From Kitasatospora sp. NBC_01266 (GTDB lineage: Bacteria > Actinomycetota > Actinomycetes > Streptomycetales > Streptomycetaceae): a DNA stretch of 64,000 nucleotides. Numbering within the stretch: the first letter of the stretch is position 1; the number at the start of each line of letters is the position of its first letter. Below, in pieces: positions 8,995-17,277 of the stretch. Location: positions 2,046,001 to 2,110,000 of the forward strand of contig NZ_CP108458.1 of NCBI RefSeq assembly GCF_036242395.1. The letters are read 5' to 3'. The notes under the pieces were generated by a model, which worked only from the letters and a program-made list of their open reading frames with translations, did no database searches and was not told where the DNA came from. A program made the position numbers and the translations under genes.

Positions 8995-9051
8995 GGGCCG
9001 AGCGAGGCCGAGTGGGCTGAGCGAAGCCGAGCGGGCTCAGCGAGGCCGAGG
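8995..9051. repeat. Three tandem 19-bp repeats
   Basis: Units at 8995-9013, 9014-9032 and 9033-9051 share the pattern GGGCYSAGCGARGCCGAG with few changes. They lie just after dhaL and run into the left arm of the terminator. They probably arose by slippage in a noncoding spacer. Confidence 0.7.
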
Positions 9052-9096
9052 GGTCACGGCAGGGCGGCGGTTTCGCGCCCTGCCGGGACCCCTCGG
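9046..9096. terminator. Bidirectional hairpin terminator between dhaL and the HAD gene
   Basis: The 21-base arm at 9046-9066 pairs with 9076-9096 with a single mismatch around a nine-base loop. It lies between convergent genes, so it can end both transcripts. There is no T tract, as is common in these genomes. Confidence 0.75.
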
Positions 9097-9115
9097 CGGT
9101 TCGGCCGGCGCCGGG

Positions 9116-9808
9116 TCAGAGCGCCGGGCAGCGGGCCGGTCGGCTCGCGGCCCAGGCCAGGACGGCGGGGTCGGCCAGGGTGGTGACCCAGAGGTCGGTC
9201 AGGGCGGTCTCCTGCTCGCCGGGGTGCGGGCCCACGCCGAGCACCCGCAGACCCGCGCGGACGGCGGACTGGATGCCGCAGGCGGAGTCCTCGACGGCCA
9301 GCGCCTCGGCGGGGACCGCGCCGCACAGCTCGACGGCGGCCAGGTAGAGGGCCGGGTCCGGCTTGGGCGCCAGGCCGTCCTCCGGCACCACGACGTGCGC
9401 GAAGCAGGAGAGCAGCCCGGCCTGGTCCAGGCTCGACTCGACGACGTCGCGCGGGCAGTTGCTGGCCACCGCCAGCGGGGCGAACTCCGCTGCTGCGAAG
9501 ACGAGTTCGCTGGCCCCGGGGCAGGTGACCGGGTTCTCGGCGACGAGCTTGCGGAAGACGTCGAGGAGTTGACGGGTCATCTCCTGGGCCAGCTGGGGCC
9601 GGCCGGCGGTCTCGGCCATCAGACGGCCGCACTGGGTGTAGTGCAGCCCCTTGGCGCGGTCCGCGAAGGTGACGTCGGGCGCGACGCCGTGACCGCGGAG
9701 CACCAGCTCCCGGGCGTCCTGCCAGTGCTGCTCGCTGTCCATGAGGGTGCCGTCGCAGTCGAAGACCACAGCGGCGGGAGTCCAGTTGAGGATCGATTCT
9801 TTCGCCAT
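9116..9808 (-). CDS. HAD-superfamily phosphatase (beta-phosphoglucomutase-like subgroup)
   Basis: A 230-residue cytoplasmic HAD hydrolase with VVFDCDGTLMDSE (nucleophile Asp and acid/base Asp), a helical cap, VASNCPRD (motif II), PKPDPALYL (motif III Lys) and VEDSACGIQSA (motif IV). The ATG at 9808 is preceded by TAGAGG. It lies on the same strand and directly downstream of the AfsA-like gene. In related systems a HAD phosphatase (for example MmfP in the methylenomycin furan pathway, SrrP in S. rochei) acts with the AfsA homologue to dephosphorylate the butenolide intermediate. The assignment as that phosphatase is by context; the fold is certain. Confidence 0.85.
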   Translation of the reverse strand: MAKESILNWTPAAVVFDCDGTLMDSEQHWQDARELVLRGHGVAPDVTFADRAKGLHYTQCGRLMAETAGRPQLAQEMTRQLLDVFRKLVAENPVTCPGASELVFAAAEFAPLAVASNCPRDVVESSLDQAGLLSCFAHVVVPEDGLAPKPDPALYLAAVELCGAVPAEALAVEDSACGIQSAVRAGLRVLGVGPHPGEQETALTDLWVTTLADPAVLAWAASRPARCPAL

Positions 9809-10008
9809 GCCTCTACCGTTCGTGAGGGAAAGGAGGAGTACGGGGAGCGAATGCCGTGACCGATCGCGCAGGCGTGAGGGGAAACGCGGCGAACTCGCAG
9901 ATTGCGACTCCGGGCCCGCCACTGAACGCGGAGCCCGGTAACCGGTGAGGGGCGGCCGTGTGCACCCAACCGCCCTGCTCCGGCCCACCCGAGCGGGGCG
10001 AGCCGGAA

Positions 10009-10029
10009 CATAACGACCGCAACGTTATG
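10009..10029. promoter_or_regulatory. Operator-like inverted repeat upstream of the HAD gene
   Basis: CATAACG (10009-10015) and CGTTATG (10023-10029) form a perfect 7-base inverted repeat with a 7-base spacer. It overlaps a second pairing, CGACC with GGTCG. The site is in an AT-richer patch between the AfsA-like stop and the HAD start, where a HAD promoter would lie. A TetR-type regulator such as the nearby receptor is a candidate binder; this is inference. Confidence 0.5.
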
Positions 10030-10046
10030 GTCGCTATGGTTCGGAG

Positions 10047-11018
10047 TCAAACAACTCCGGGGCGTGTTCGCGAACCGGTCCTGGAATACCGGAGCACGCC
10101 GACGGCGGTCGCGCCCTCCCCCTGCCGGATCCGGAAGACGCAGGTCGTGTCGTACACGGTGCACCGGACCGTGGCCGGCGGGCTGAACTCGGTGAACCGC
10201 AGCGCGCGCAGGGCGCAGGCGACCGGGCGCAGCAGGCGCCCGGCGCTCTGCACCGCCACCGCCTGGCGCGCCGCCTCCAGCAGGGTCACGCCGGGCACGT
10301 GGTCACTGTCGTGGTCGAAGAAGTACGGATGCCGCGGGTCGACCGGATCCACCCGTACTCCGTCCGGGCGGACGGCGAGCATCACGTCCTGCGGGGAGGC
10401 CACGCCCAGGCTCTCCGGCGTCGGGCGCGGGGCGGCGCTCGGCGACTGCCCGTCCGGGCCCGGCACCGCCCCGCGCAGCGCCGCGTACTGCTCGGCGCCC
10501 AGGATCCGCGCACCGCCCTCGGCCCGGGCGAACGGCCGTCCCCGGGCCAGGAAGCGGGCGCTCAGCCGCATGCCCGACAGCGCGCCGGACGCCGCGCTGC
10601 GGCGGAGGTCGCTCATCGCCACCAGGCAGGTCACCTCGGTGGCGCCGTACCGGACCAGCGGCTCGGCCTCGGGGTCGAGTTCGTAGCGGACGTCCGTGAT
10701 CAGGAAGTGCGAGCGGGACGGGGTGGCGCAGTACCGCAGCGGCAGGTAGATGCCCAGTTGCCGCAGGGTCTCGACGATCATCAAGGGGTTGTGCACGCCG
10801 CACCCGCCGCGCGGGAAGGTGGGGTGGGAGAGCGGCCACTGGGCCGCGGCCGTGAACCGCCCGGCCCCGCAGGGCCGCACATCCGTCAGCAGCACCTCGG
10901 CCACCGAGAGGCGGTGTACCAACTCGCGCGGCACCGTGCGCGACCAGCTGAGGGGGCGGGTCGCCCCGGTGGCCGAGCGGTGTCCGCCATTGCGCGACGC
11001 GGATTCCCAATTATGCAT
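10047..11018 (-). CDS. afsA: AfsA-type gamma-butyrolactone (or butenolide/furan) biosynthesis protein
   Basis: AfsA homologues join a beta-ketoacyl group from acyl-ACP to dihydroxyacetone phosphate, the first step to A-factor-like signals. The protein has the two AfsA hotdog repeats: the first around LSHPTFPRG and NPLMIVETLRQL, the second with DPRHPYFFDHDSDHVPG followed by LLEAARQA, the family's most conserved stretch. ATG 11018 gives 323 residues; TTG 11036 is an alternative and neither has a strong ribosome site. It is divergent from the receptor gene across 113 bases, the classical arrangement of signal synthase and receptor. The HAD phosphatase gene follows. Confidence 0.9.
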   Translation of the reverse strand: MHNWESASRNGGHRSATGATRPLSWSRTVPRELVHRLSVAEVLLTDVRPCGAGRFTAAAQWPLSHPTFPRGGCGVHNPLMIVETLRQLGIYLPLRYCATPSRSHFLITDVRYELDPEAEPLVRYGATEVTCLVAMSDLRRSAASGALSGMRLSARFLARGRPFARAEGGARILGAEQYAALRGAVPGPDGQSPSAAPRPTPESLGVASPQDVMLAVRPDGVRVDPVDPRHPYFFDHDSDHVPGVTLLEAARQAVAVQSAGRLLRPVACALRALRFTEFSPPATVRCTVYDTTCVFRIRQGEGATAVGVLRYSRTGSRTRPGVV

Positions 11019-11131
11019 ACGAATAGCACATATCAAGCCTTCCGAAAACGCATGTGGGGTCCGTCCGCGAGCGGGGCGGAGCCGCTACTTTGTTCCCGTC
11101 AACGGGCGGCATCAACCTAGGCAGAGAACAC

Positions 11132-11884
11132 GTGCAAGAACGGGCGACGACGACGCGCAGGGCGGTCCTGGAGGCGGCAGCGCACCTCTTCGACGAAAAG
11201 GGCTACGCCGGAACGAGCATCAGCGACATCAGCGCGCTGTCCGGGCGCACCAGCGGGGCGATCTACTTCCATTACACGAGCAAGGAGCACCTGGCGCGGG
11301 CCGTCATCGAGGAGCACTTCGCCACCTGGCCGGAGCTGATCGGCGGCGCGGCGCGGGACGAGCCGCCGCTGGAGCGGCTGGTGCTGCTGAGCTTCGCGGT
11401 GGCCAGGGCCTTCCGCGACGACGTGGTGGTGCGCGCCGGCGCCCGGCTCTGGTCCGAACGGAAGGCGATCGACGCGGTTCTGCCGGTGCCCTTCATCGGC
11501 TGGATCGACACGGTGGCCGAGCTGCTCCGGCAGACCCACGCGCAGGGCGGCCTGGCCGCCGGCCTCGACCCGGTGCCGACGGCGCACGCCGTGGTCTGCG
11601 CCTTCTTCGGCCTGCACACCGTCTCCGACGCGCTGGACGGCCGGCGCCGGATCGAGGCCCGGCTGACCGACCTCTGGCTGCTGCTGCTCCCCGCGCTCCA
11701 GGCGCGCCCGGACCCGGCGGCACTGCTCGCGCGGGTCCGCGAGCGGCTGTCGGGGACGACGCCGGCCGAGCCGTCCCCCGGCCTGGCCGCGACTGCGACT
11801 GCGACTGCGGGCGCGGGCGCGACTGCAGGCGCGGGCGCGGACGGCCTTGCGGGTGCGGCGATCGCACAGTCGGGTGGTCGCTAG
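11132..11884 (+). CDS. TetR-family gamma-butyrolactone receptor (ArpA/ScbR type)
   Basis: A DNA-binding repressor expected to release DNA when it binds a butyrolactone-like signal. The N-terminal HTH reads TRRAVLEAAAHLFDEKGYAG then GAIYFHYTSKEHLARAV, characteristic of the ArpA/ScbR group, and the ligand domain has the conserved Trp in ARLWSERKAI. GTG 11132 is the start with a weak AGGCAGAG site. The last 40 residues are an Ala/Thr/Gly low-complexity tail encoded by a GCGACT/GCGGGC repeat near 11790-11850, beyond the usual family length. Its stop shares the CTAG tetranucleotide with the stop of the convergent regulator. Confidence 0.88.
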   Translation: MQERATTTRRAVLEAAAHLFDEKGYAGTSISDISALSGRTSGAIYFHYTSKEHLARAVIEEHFATWPELIGGAARDEPPLERLVLLSFAVARAFRDDVVVRAGARLWSERKAIDAVLPVPFIGWIDTVAELLRQTHAQGGLAAGLDPVPTAHAVVCAFFGLHTVSDALDGRRRIEARLTDLWLLLLPALQARPDPAALLARVRERLSGTTPAEPSPGLAATATATAGAGATAGAGADGLAGAAIAQSGGR

Positions 11885-12840
11885 GCGGCGCGCCCCGGGG
11901 CCGGGTGGTCGGTGCCGGGCCTCGGCTGGCGGTGCTGGCGGACCAGGCCGGCAGCCTCGCGGTGGGTGGCGCCACGCTGTGCCGGAACGCGGGGGTGGCG
12001 GCCGGCCCGGCGGCGCTGCTCCACCAGCCCGGCGAACTGGGCGGCCAGGTGACTGCCGGGCAGCGGCTGGTTGATGACCATCAGCGCGCCGCCCGGGGCC
12101 GTCTGGAGGCAGACCGTGTCGAGCTTGATCCGACCCAGCAGCGGGTGCTCGAAGGACTGGACCGAACTGTCGGACCGGCCGACGTCCGCCTGGGACCAGA
12201 GCCGGCGGAACTCCGGGCTGCGCCGGCACAGGCCGCTCACCAGCTCCGCGACCTCGGGCTGGGCCAACTGCTCGACCGCGTGGGTGCGGAAGCGGATCAC
12301 CGTGTCACGGGCCCGCTCCTCCCAGTCCGGGAAGATCTCGGGTGCCCGCTCGTCGAAGGTGATCAGCAGCAGGTTCCGCTCACCGGCCCGCAGCGTCCCG
12401 AAGTGCGGCAGCAGCACCTCGAAGGCGCTGTTCCAGGCCAGGATGTCGAAGCGGTGGCTGAGGATGTAGGCGGGCAGTGCGGTCAGCCGCTCCAGTAGCT
12501 GCCGGTACTGCTCGGGAACCTCCTGAGCGGTCGTCACCCGGCAGCGCACCGGCGGTGTCTCACCGGCCAGTTGGAACAGGTGCGCGGTCTCCTCCTCGGT
12601 CAGCCGCAGCGCCGTGGCCAGGCCCTGAAGGACGTGGCGGGAGATTGGGATCGGCCTCGCCTGTTCGAGCCACTGGTACCAGGTGGGGCTGATCCCGGCG
12701 AGCTTGGCCAGCTCGGCCCGGCGCAGCCCCGGGGTCCTGCGGCGTTCGGTGTCCGTGGGCAGGCCCACGGTGGCCGGAGTGGTCCGGTCACGACGACTTC
12801 TCAGGAACACTGCCAATTCGCGGCGCTGTGGCTCAGCCAC
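11881..12840 (-). CDS. XRE-type regulator with MmyB-like ligand-binding domain
   Basis: A 319-residue transcription factor. The N-terminal HTH contains RRTPGLRRAELAKLAGISPT and WYQWLEQ, and the C-terminal MmyB-like domain contains LPAYILSHRFDILAWNSAF. In this family that region binds a fatty acid or similar lipid. GTG 12840 is chosen for the GGGGGA site about eight bases upstream. The final 45 residues are Arg/His/Pro-rich and unlike the family. It is convergent with the butyrolactone receptor and its stop overlaps that gene's by four bases. Such regulators usually control adjacent redox genes; its target here is unknown. Confidence 0.85.
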   Translation of the reverse strand: MAEPQRRELAVFLRSRRDRTTPATVGLPTDTERRRTPGLRRAELAKLAGISPTWYQWLEQARPIPISRHVLQGLATALRLTEEETAHLFQLAGETPPVRCRVTTAQEVPEQYRQLLERLTALPAYILSHRFDILAWNSAFEVLLPHFGTLRAGERNLLLITFDERAPEIFPDWEERARDTVIRFRTHAVEQLAQPEVAELVSGLCRRSPEFRRLWSQADVGRSDSSVQSFEHPLLGRIKLDTVCLQTAPGGALMVINQPLPGSHLAAQFAGLVEQRRRAGRHPRVPAQRGATHREAAGLVRQHRQPRPGTDHPAPGRAA

Positions 12841-13352
12841 CTGACCATCCCCCGTCGAGGTGCGAAAACTGCTGACGTCGCTGACGCCCTGCGGAACCAG
12901 GGCCTCACACAGTCTGCAACAAGCGTGCCGCACCGTCTCTTCCCTTCCGGGCCGCACCGGCGGCCCCGCCGCACCGGCCCCGCGCCGCACGGCAGTTGCT
13001 GGGTGGTAGCGGCAGTGACACCCTCGGCCGCCGCAGTGCCGTGTTTCGGGCCGATGAACTCCGAGGCCAGTTCGGGGATCCGCGCACCGCGACCGGTCGG
13101 GGTGGAAAGTCGGACGCCACCTCGGGCATGCGTCGGCGCCTGTCCGTTGCTTACTGTCTCGAACAGCCCGACGACCACTGCCGTGCGCCTCTCCTCGCAA
13201 CGACGCGATCACAGCACGCAGGAACCACCGGAGCGCCTCCGGTGGCGGACCCGTGTCCCGGCCGGCTCCTGACGGCCCTTCGAGCACCACGAGCCGGATG
13301 CGCACGGTCCACCTCTCGACCCGTGAGCGACGAACAGCCCTGGAGCGACCTG
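12841..13352. other. Divergent intergenic region
   Basis: 512 bases between the XRE/MmyB gene and the transposase-like gene. Frames are open through it because of the base composition, but none looks like a protein. It should contain the promoters for both flanking transcripts. I could not single out an operator. Confidence 0.4.
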
Positions 13353-14696
13353 ATGTCCAGTAGCGCCGACGTTCCGGACCAGCCGATCGTGGCGGACCCG
13401 AGCCGACCGTTCGAGCCTCCGAGGCCCACCCACGCTTTCCCGTGCCCGCGTCGCGCGGCACGGCCTGCCGCGCGACGTGCGCCGCAGCCGTGCTCCGCGC
13501 CGACCCGGACCACCGCGACCCGGACCACCGCGACCCTGAGCACGCCGGCCCGGCTCGCCGAGCGGGTGTTCGGCTACCTGCCGCGCGCCGACCAGCGCCG
13601 GTGGGCGCACGCCTACCTCTCCCGGCTGCTCGCCGAGCCGTCGTCCCGGTCCGCGGTGCTGCCGCAGGTCACCGATGCCGACCGGGGCCTGCGCCGGTTC
13701 ATCAACAGCAGCCCCTGGGACTGGCAGCCGGCCCGGCGGGTGCTGGCTTCGGTCGCCGCCGAGGCGCTGGAGGCGCGGGCGCTGACGGTGGGCGTGGTGC
13801 GGATCCCCAAGCGCGGACCGCACTCGGTGGGCGTCGGCCCGCGCCCGGTCCCGGGACTCGGACGCACCGTCAACTGCCAGCTGGCGGTGGGACTCTTCCA
13901 GGCCGGCCCGGAGCACACCGTGCCGCTGGACTGGGCGCTGGTGCTGGACGGGCCCTGGGCCACGGACGCCGCTGCGCGGTCCCGGGCCCGGATTCCGGCC
14001 TCACATACCGCACGACCGCTCGTGCTGGAAGTTCGCGACCTGGTGACCACCGCGCTGGACCGCGGCCACGGCGTGGGCACCCCGCTGACGGCCGAGCTGC
14101 GCGAGGTCCCCGACATCACCCCGCTGGTGGTCGAACTCATCGCCCGGGGACAGGACTTCGTCATCGAGGTGACACCCGGGCAGCCGCTCCGCGAGGCCCT
14201 GACCCGGGCCGCGGTCGGGACGGCGGCCGAGGCGCGGCCGCTGACGGCGCAGACCCTGGTCCAGCGTGCCGCGCTGCGGCCGACCATCGCCCGCCGACCG
14301 CTCGCCCGCTGCGCGCTCCCCGGCGGTCCGGCGACCGGCCAGGTCACCGCCCGGGCCGTGCGGCTGCCCCTGGGCGGCGGGGAAGGCGGCGAGCCGCTGC
14401 CCGTGCTGCACCTGCTGAGCCGCCGTCCCGTCCACCCCGACGAGCCGCGCCGGTTCTGGCTCAGCAGCCTGCGCGAAGGCTCCGCCGAGGCGCAGTCGGC
14501 GCTGACCGGCCACGCCCGGCGCACCGGCGCGGTGCTCGACGAACTCGCCCAGGACTTCGGCGCGCTGGCCTTCGAAGGACGCTCGTATCCGGGCTGGCAC
14601 CACCACATGACCATGGTGTCGGCCGCCTACCTGTACCGCAGCCTGGCCGGCCGCTCCGCCGCCGCGCCCGCCGACCGCTTCGAGGAGTCAGCTTGA
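13353..14696 (+). CDS. Domesticated IS701-like transposase-family protein
   Basis: The 447-residue protein keeps the IS701/DDE-endonuclease framework: FGYLPRADQRRWAHAYLSRL near residue 70, FINSSPWDWQP (normally QFINxSPWDW), LDWALVLDGPW, and the C-terminal FEGRSYPGWHHHMTMVSAAY. Between these the sequence has drifted far, and the metal-binding Asp/Glu positions are hard to place. No terminal inverted repeats or target duplications were found around it. ATG 13353 follows GGAG by seven bases. The stop overlaps the TTG start of the ParB-like gene, so the two are translated together. I infer a co-opted, probably non-transposing protein. Confidence 0.75.
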   Translation: MSSSADVPDQPIVADPSRPFEPPRPTHAFPCPRRAARPAARRAPQPCSAPTRTTATRTTATLSTPARLAERVFGYLPRADQRRWAHAYLSRLLAEPSSRSAVLPQVTDADRGLRRFINSSPWDWQPARRVLASVAAEALEARALTVGVVRIPKRGPHSVGVGPRPVPGLGRTVNCQLAVGLFQAGPEHTVPLDWALVLDGPWATDAAARSRARIPASHTARPLVLEVRDLVTTALDRGHGVGTPLTAELREVPDITPLVVELIARGQDFVIEVTPGQPLREALTRAAVGTAAEARPLTAQTLVQRAALRPTIARRPLARCALPGGPATGQVTARAVRLPLGGGEGGEPLPVLHLLSRRPVHPDEPRRFWLSSLREGSAEAQSALTGHARRTGAVLDELAQDFGALAFEGRSYPGWHHHMTMVSAAYLYRSLAGRSAAAPADRFEESA

Positions 14697-15811
14697 GAAC
14701 GCAGTGGCAGAGCGACACCGCCCGGTCGGACGAGGAGCAGCCACTGGCGTCGGCGCTCAGCCGAGCGGCCACGGCCGGCAGCGAGCCGGTCAGCATGCCG
14801 CTCGCCGCGCTGCGGCCGGCCGACTCGCCGCGGGCCGGCGAGCTGGACCCGCAGCACGTGCGCCGGCTCATGACGGTGCGCGATCTGCCGCCCGTACTGA
14901 TCCACCGGGCCACGCTGCGGGTGATCGACGGCATGCACCGACTCGCCGCCGCCCGGCTCGCCGGACGTACCGAGGTCACCGTCCAGTTCTTCGACGGCAG
15001 CGACGACGAGGCGTTCGTGCACGCCGTACGGTCCAACATCCATCACGGCCTGCGGCTCTCCACGGCCGAGCGGTCGGCCGCCGCCCAGCGGATCATGGAA
15101 TCCCAACCGGCCCTGTCCGACCGGGCGGTGGCCGCCACGGTCGGCCTGTCGGTGAAGACGGTCGCGGCGGTGCGCCGCCGTGCAAGCGGGGAGATTCCAC
15201 AGTTGGACGCCCGGGTCGGCCTTGACGGGCGGGTGCGGCCGCTGGACGCGGCCCGGGGCCGCCGGGAGGCCGCCGCGTACATCGAGGCGCACCCGCACGC
15301 CTCACTGCGCCTGATCGCCGCGCAGACCGGCATCTCGGTGGGCACCGCACGCGATGTCCGCGACCGGCTGCGCCGCGGTGAGGATCCGGTGGGGCGTCGA
15401 CCGGGGCGCTGCGCGGGCGGCGGGCCGCCGGCGGAACCGGGCGCCGTGGCACCGGCGGCCGTGGCACCTCCGGTGGCGGCAGCGCCGCGCACCGGCCCGG
15501 CGGACGCGGAACGGCCGCGCGAGCGCCCGGAGGACCGGCGGCACGGCCTCACCTCCGTGCCGACCGCCCAGCCGCCGCGCCGGGGCGGCCTCGACCCGCT
15601 CGCGGCGCTGGCCAAGGACCCCTCGGTGCGCTTCTCCGAGCCCGGCCGGATGCTGCTGCGGCTGCTCGACAACCGGGTGCTGGCCGGCCCCGAGGCCCAG
15701 CGCCTGCTGGCCGCCGTCCCCGAGCACAGCCGGGCCGCCCTCACCGCGGCCGTGCACCAGCACGTGAACACCTGGCTGGCCTTCGCCGACGTGCTGGCCA
15801 AGGCCGCCTGA
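14693..15811 (+). CDS. ParB/StrR-like transcriptional regulator
   Basis: A 372-residue protein with an N-terminal ParB nuclease-like fold (PLAALRPADSPR, then RVIDGMHRLAAARLAGR, the ParB box) and a central HTH (RAVAATVGLSVKTVAAVRRR). A second HTH-like stretch (RLIAAQTGISVGTARDVRDR) follows, flanked by the LDGRVRPLDAARGRR block seen in StrR/NovG-type activators of antibiotic clusters. An Ala/Pro-rich linker leads to a C-terminal helical domain. TTG 14693 has GAGGAG five bases upstream and overlaps the preceding stop. It probably activates cluster genes rather than partitioning DNA, since no ParA is present. A strong hairpin follows. Confidence 0.83.
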   Translation: MRTQWQSDTARSDEEQPLASALSRAATAGSEPVSMPLAALRPADSPRAGELDPQHVRRLMTVRDLPPVLIHRATLRVIDGMHRLAAARLAGRTEVTVQFFDGSDDEAFVHAVRSNIHHGLRLSTAERSAAAQRIMESQPALSDRAVAATVGLSVKTVAAVRRRASGEIPQLDARVGLDGRVRPLDAARGRREAAAYIEAHPHASLRLIAAQTGISVGTARDVRDRLRRGEDPVGRRPGRCAGGGPPAEPGAVAPAAVAPPVAAAPRTGPADAERPRERPEDRRHGLTSVPTAQPPRRGGLDPLAALAKDPSVRFSEPGRMLLRLLDNRVLAGPEAQRLLAAVPEHSRAALTAAVHQHVNTWLAFADVLAKAA

Positions 15812-15843
15812 CCCGCTCGGCGCCCTCGCCGGCGCGCCACCGC

Positions 15844-15899
15844 GAACGCGGCGGAGCCGTCCACCCCGGATCCTCGGGGCGGGCGGCTCTGCCGCGTTC
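15844..15899 (+). terminator. Hairpin terminator after the ParB-like gene
   Basis: 16-base arms 15844-15859 and 15884-15899 pair with one mismatch. A second small stem (CCCCG/CGGGG) forms inside the loop. Confidence 0.75.
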
Positions 15900-16009
15900 T
15901 GGGTGCCACAAGTCCGTTCCAGCGGGGCCCAGTTCGCGTGTTGCACGCCCCCACTCGTTGCCTAATCTCTGTCTTGCAAGCGAGACAACGGGACGGAGAA
16001 AGGGAACTG

Positions 16010-17209
16010 ATGACGCGTCAGGAAACACCGAAACTGATCGACCGGCTCCCGGTCTCGCCGGAGACCACCGAGTGGCTCGGGCGGGTGGCGGAGATCGCCC
16101 CGATCATCGACAAGTTCCGCGAGGAGGGCGAGCGTCAGCGCTTCTCTCCGCTGCCGGCCTACGAGGCACTGCGCGACGCGGGCATGCACCGCATGCTGGT
16201 GGCCAAGGAGTTCGGCGGATCGCAGGTCTCCCTGCAGACCGGGTCCGCGGTGCTCCAGGCACTGGCCAGGATCGACCCCGCGGCCGCCTGGCAGATGGGC
16301 GTGCAGGCCGCGATCGGCCGGATCTCGGACTACCTGCCCGATGCCGCCGCCCGCGAGATCTTCGGCGGCCAGGACGGCCTGGTGGTCGGCTCGGTCAACC
16401 CGACCGGCAAGGCCGAGGTGGTGGAGGGCGGTTACCTGCTGCGCGGCAGATGGGGCTTCGCCAGCGGTTCGGCCCACGCCGGCTGGCTGGTCTGCGCGGC
16501 GACGGTGACCGAGGGCGGCACCCCCCGGACCACCGCGACCGGCCCCGAGCTGCGGATGCTCTTCGTCCCCAAGTCCCAGGTCACCATGCTCGACACCTGG
16601 CACACCCTGGGCCTGCGCGGCACCGGCAGCGAGGACTACGAGGTCGACGGCGTCTTCGTGCCGCAGGACCGCACCGCCTCGCAGGCCGACATGCAACTGC
16701 CGCCGCCCGCCCGGCCCTCACTCGGCTACGCCATCGGCTACTACGACTTCGGGCTGTTCGGCTCCTCCTCGACGGTGCTCGGCGCCGCCGCCGGAGCGCT
16801 GGACGCCTTCAAGACCCTCGCCGCCGCCAAGGCCCCCGCCGCCGGCACCAGCACCCTGGCCGCCAGCCACACGGTGCAGGAGCAGTTGGCCCGCGCCGAG
16901 ATCCTGGTCCGCTCCTCCCGGCTGCTGCTGGCGGACGCCGCCTGGCACGCCGGCGAGTACGGCCGGGAGGGCGGGGACTCGCTCAGCGCCACCGTCCGGC
17001 TCGCGGCGGCCACGGTAGCCGAGAACGCCTGCACGGTGGTCGGCATCCTGTTCCGGCTGGCCGGCACCAGCTCCCTCTACGCCGAGAGCATGCTCGAACG
17101 CTACTTCCGCGACGTGCACTCGGCGACCAAGCACATCACCCTCTCGCACTCCAACATCGAGATGTCGGGCCAGTACCTGCTCGGCGGCGGCCTCAAGATG
17201 CGCCGGTGA
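16010..17209 (+). CDS. Group D flavin-dependent monooxygenase (acyl-CoA dehydrogenase fold)
   Basis: A 399-residue protein related to HsaA/HpaB-type oxygenases and to amine N-oxygenases with the same fold (VlmH type). Marks are WGFASGSAHAGW, LGLRGTGSEDYEVDGVFVP and YFRDVHSATKHI; the RD-x-H-x3-KHI segment is typical of the oxygenase branch rather than true dehydrogenases. Such enzymes need FMNH2 or FADH2 from a reductase, and a matching flavin reductase lies at 20976-21485. ATG 16010 follows GGAGAAAGGGAA. The substrate is not readable; an amine or amino sugar is a reasonable guess given the aminotransferase elsewhere in the cluster. Confidence 0.82.
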   Translation: MTRQETPKLIDRLPVSPETTEWLGRVAEIAPIIDKFREEGERQRFSPLPAYEALRDAGMHRMLVAKEFGGSQVSLQTGSAVLQALARIDPAAAWQMGVQAAIGRISDYLPDAAAREIFGGQDGLVVGSVNPTGKAEVVEGGYLLRGRWGFASGSAHAGWLVCAATVTEGGTPRTTATGPELRMLFVPKSQVTMLDTWHTLGLRGTGSEDYEVDGVFVPQDRTASQADMQLPPPARPSLGYAIGYYDFGLFGSSSTVLGAAAGALDAFKTLAAAKAPAAGTSTLAASHTVQEQLARAEILVRSSRLLLADAAWHAGEYGREGGDSLSATVRLAAATVAENACTVVGILFRLAGTSSLYAESMLERYFRDVHSATKHITLSHSNIEMSGQYLLGGGLKMRR

Positions 17210-17277
17210 CCGCCGAGTTCGCCGGCAACGCCGCACCCTCCGCACACCGCTCGCCCCTACCTGACGAAGGATCAACC

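Noticed and set aside
13442..14692. Open frame in register with the ParB-like gene running back through the transposase-like gene
   Set aside because: The upstream part is low-complexity Arg/Ala/Pro sequence; the TTG 14693 with GAGGAG explains the real start.
13353..14696. An intact IS701 insertion sequence
   Set aside because: No terminal inverted repeats or target duplications found, and the conserved catalytic region is badly diverged.
14693..15811. ParB-like gene as a chromosome or plasmid partition protein
   Set aside because: There is no ParA gene, parS-like repeats were not seen, and the sequence resembles StrR-type activators.
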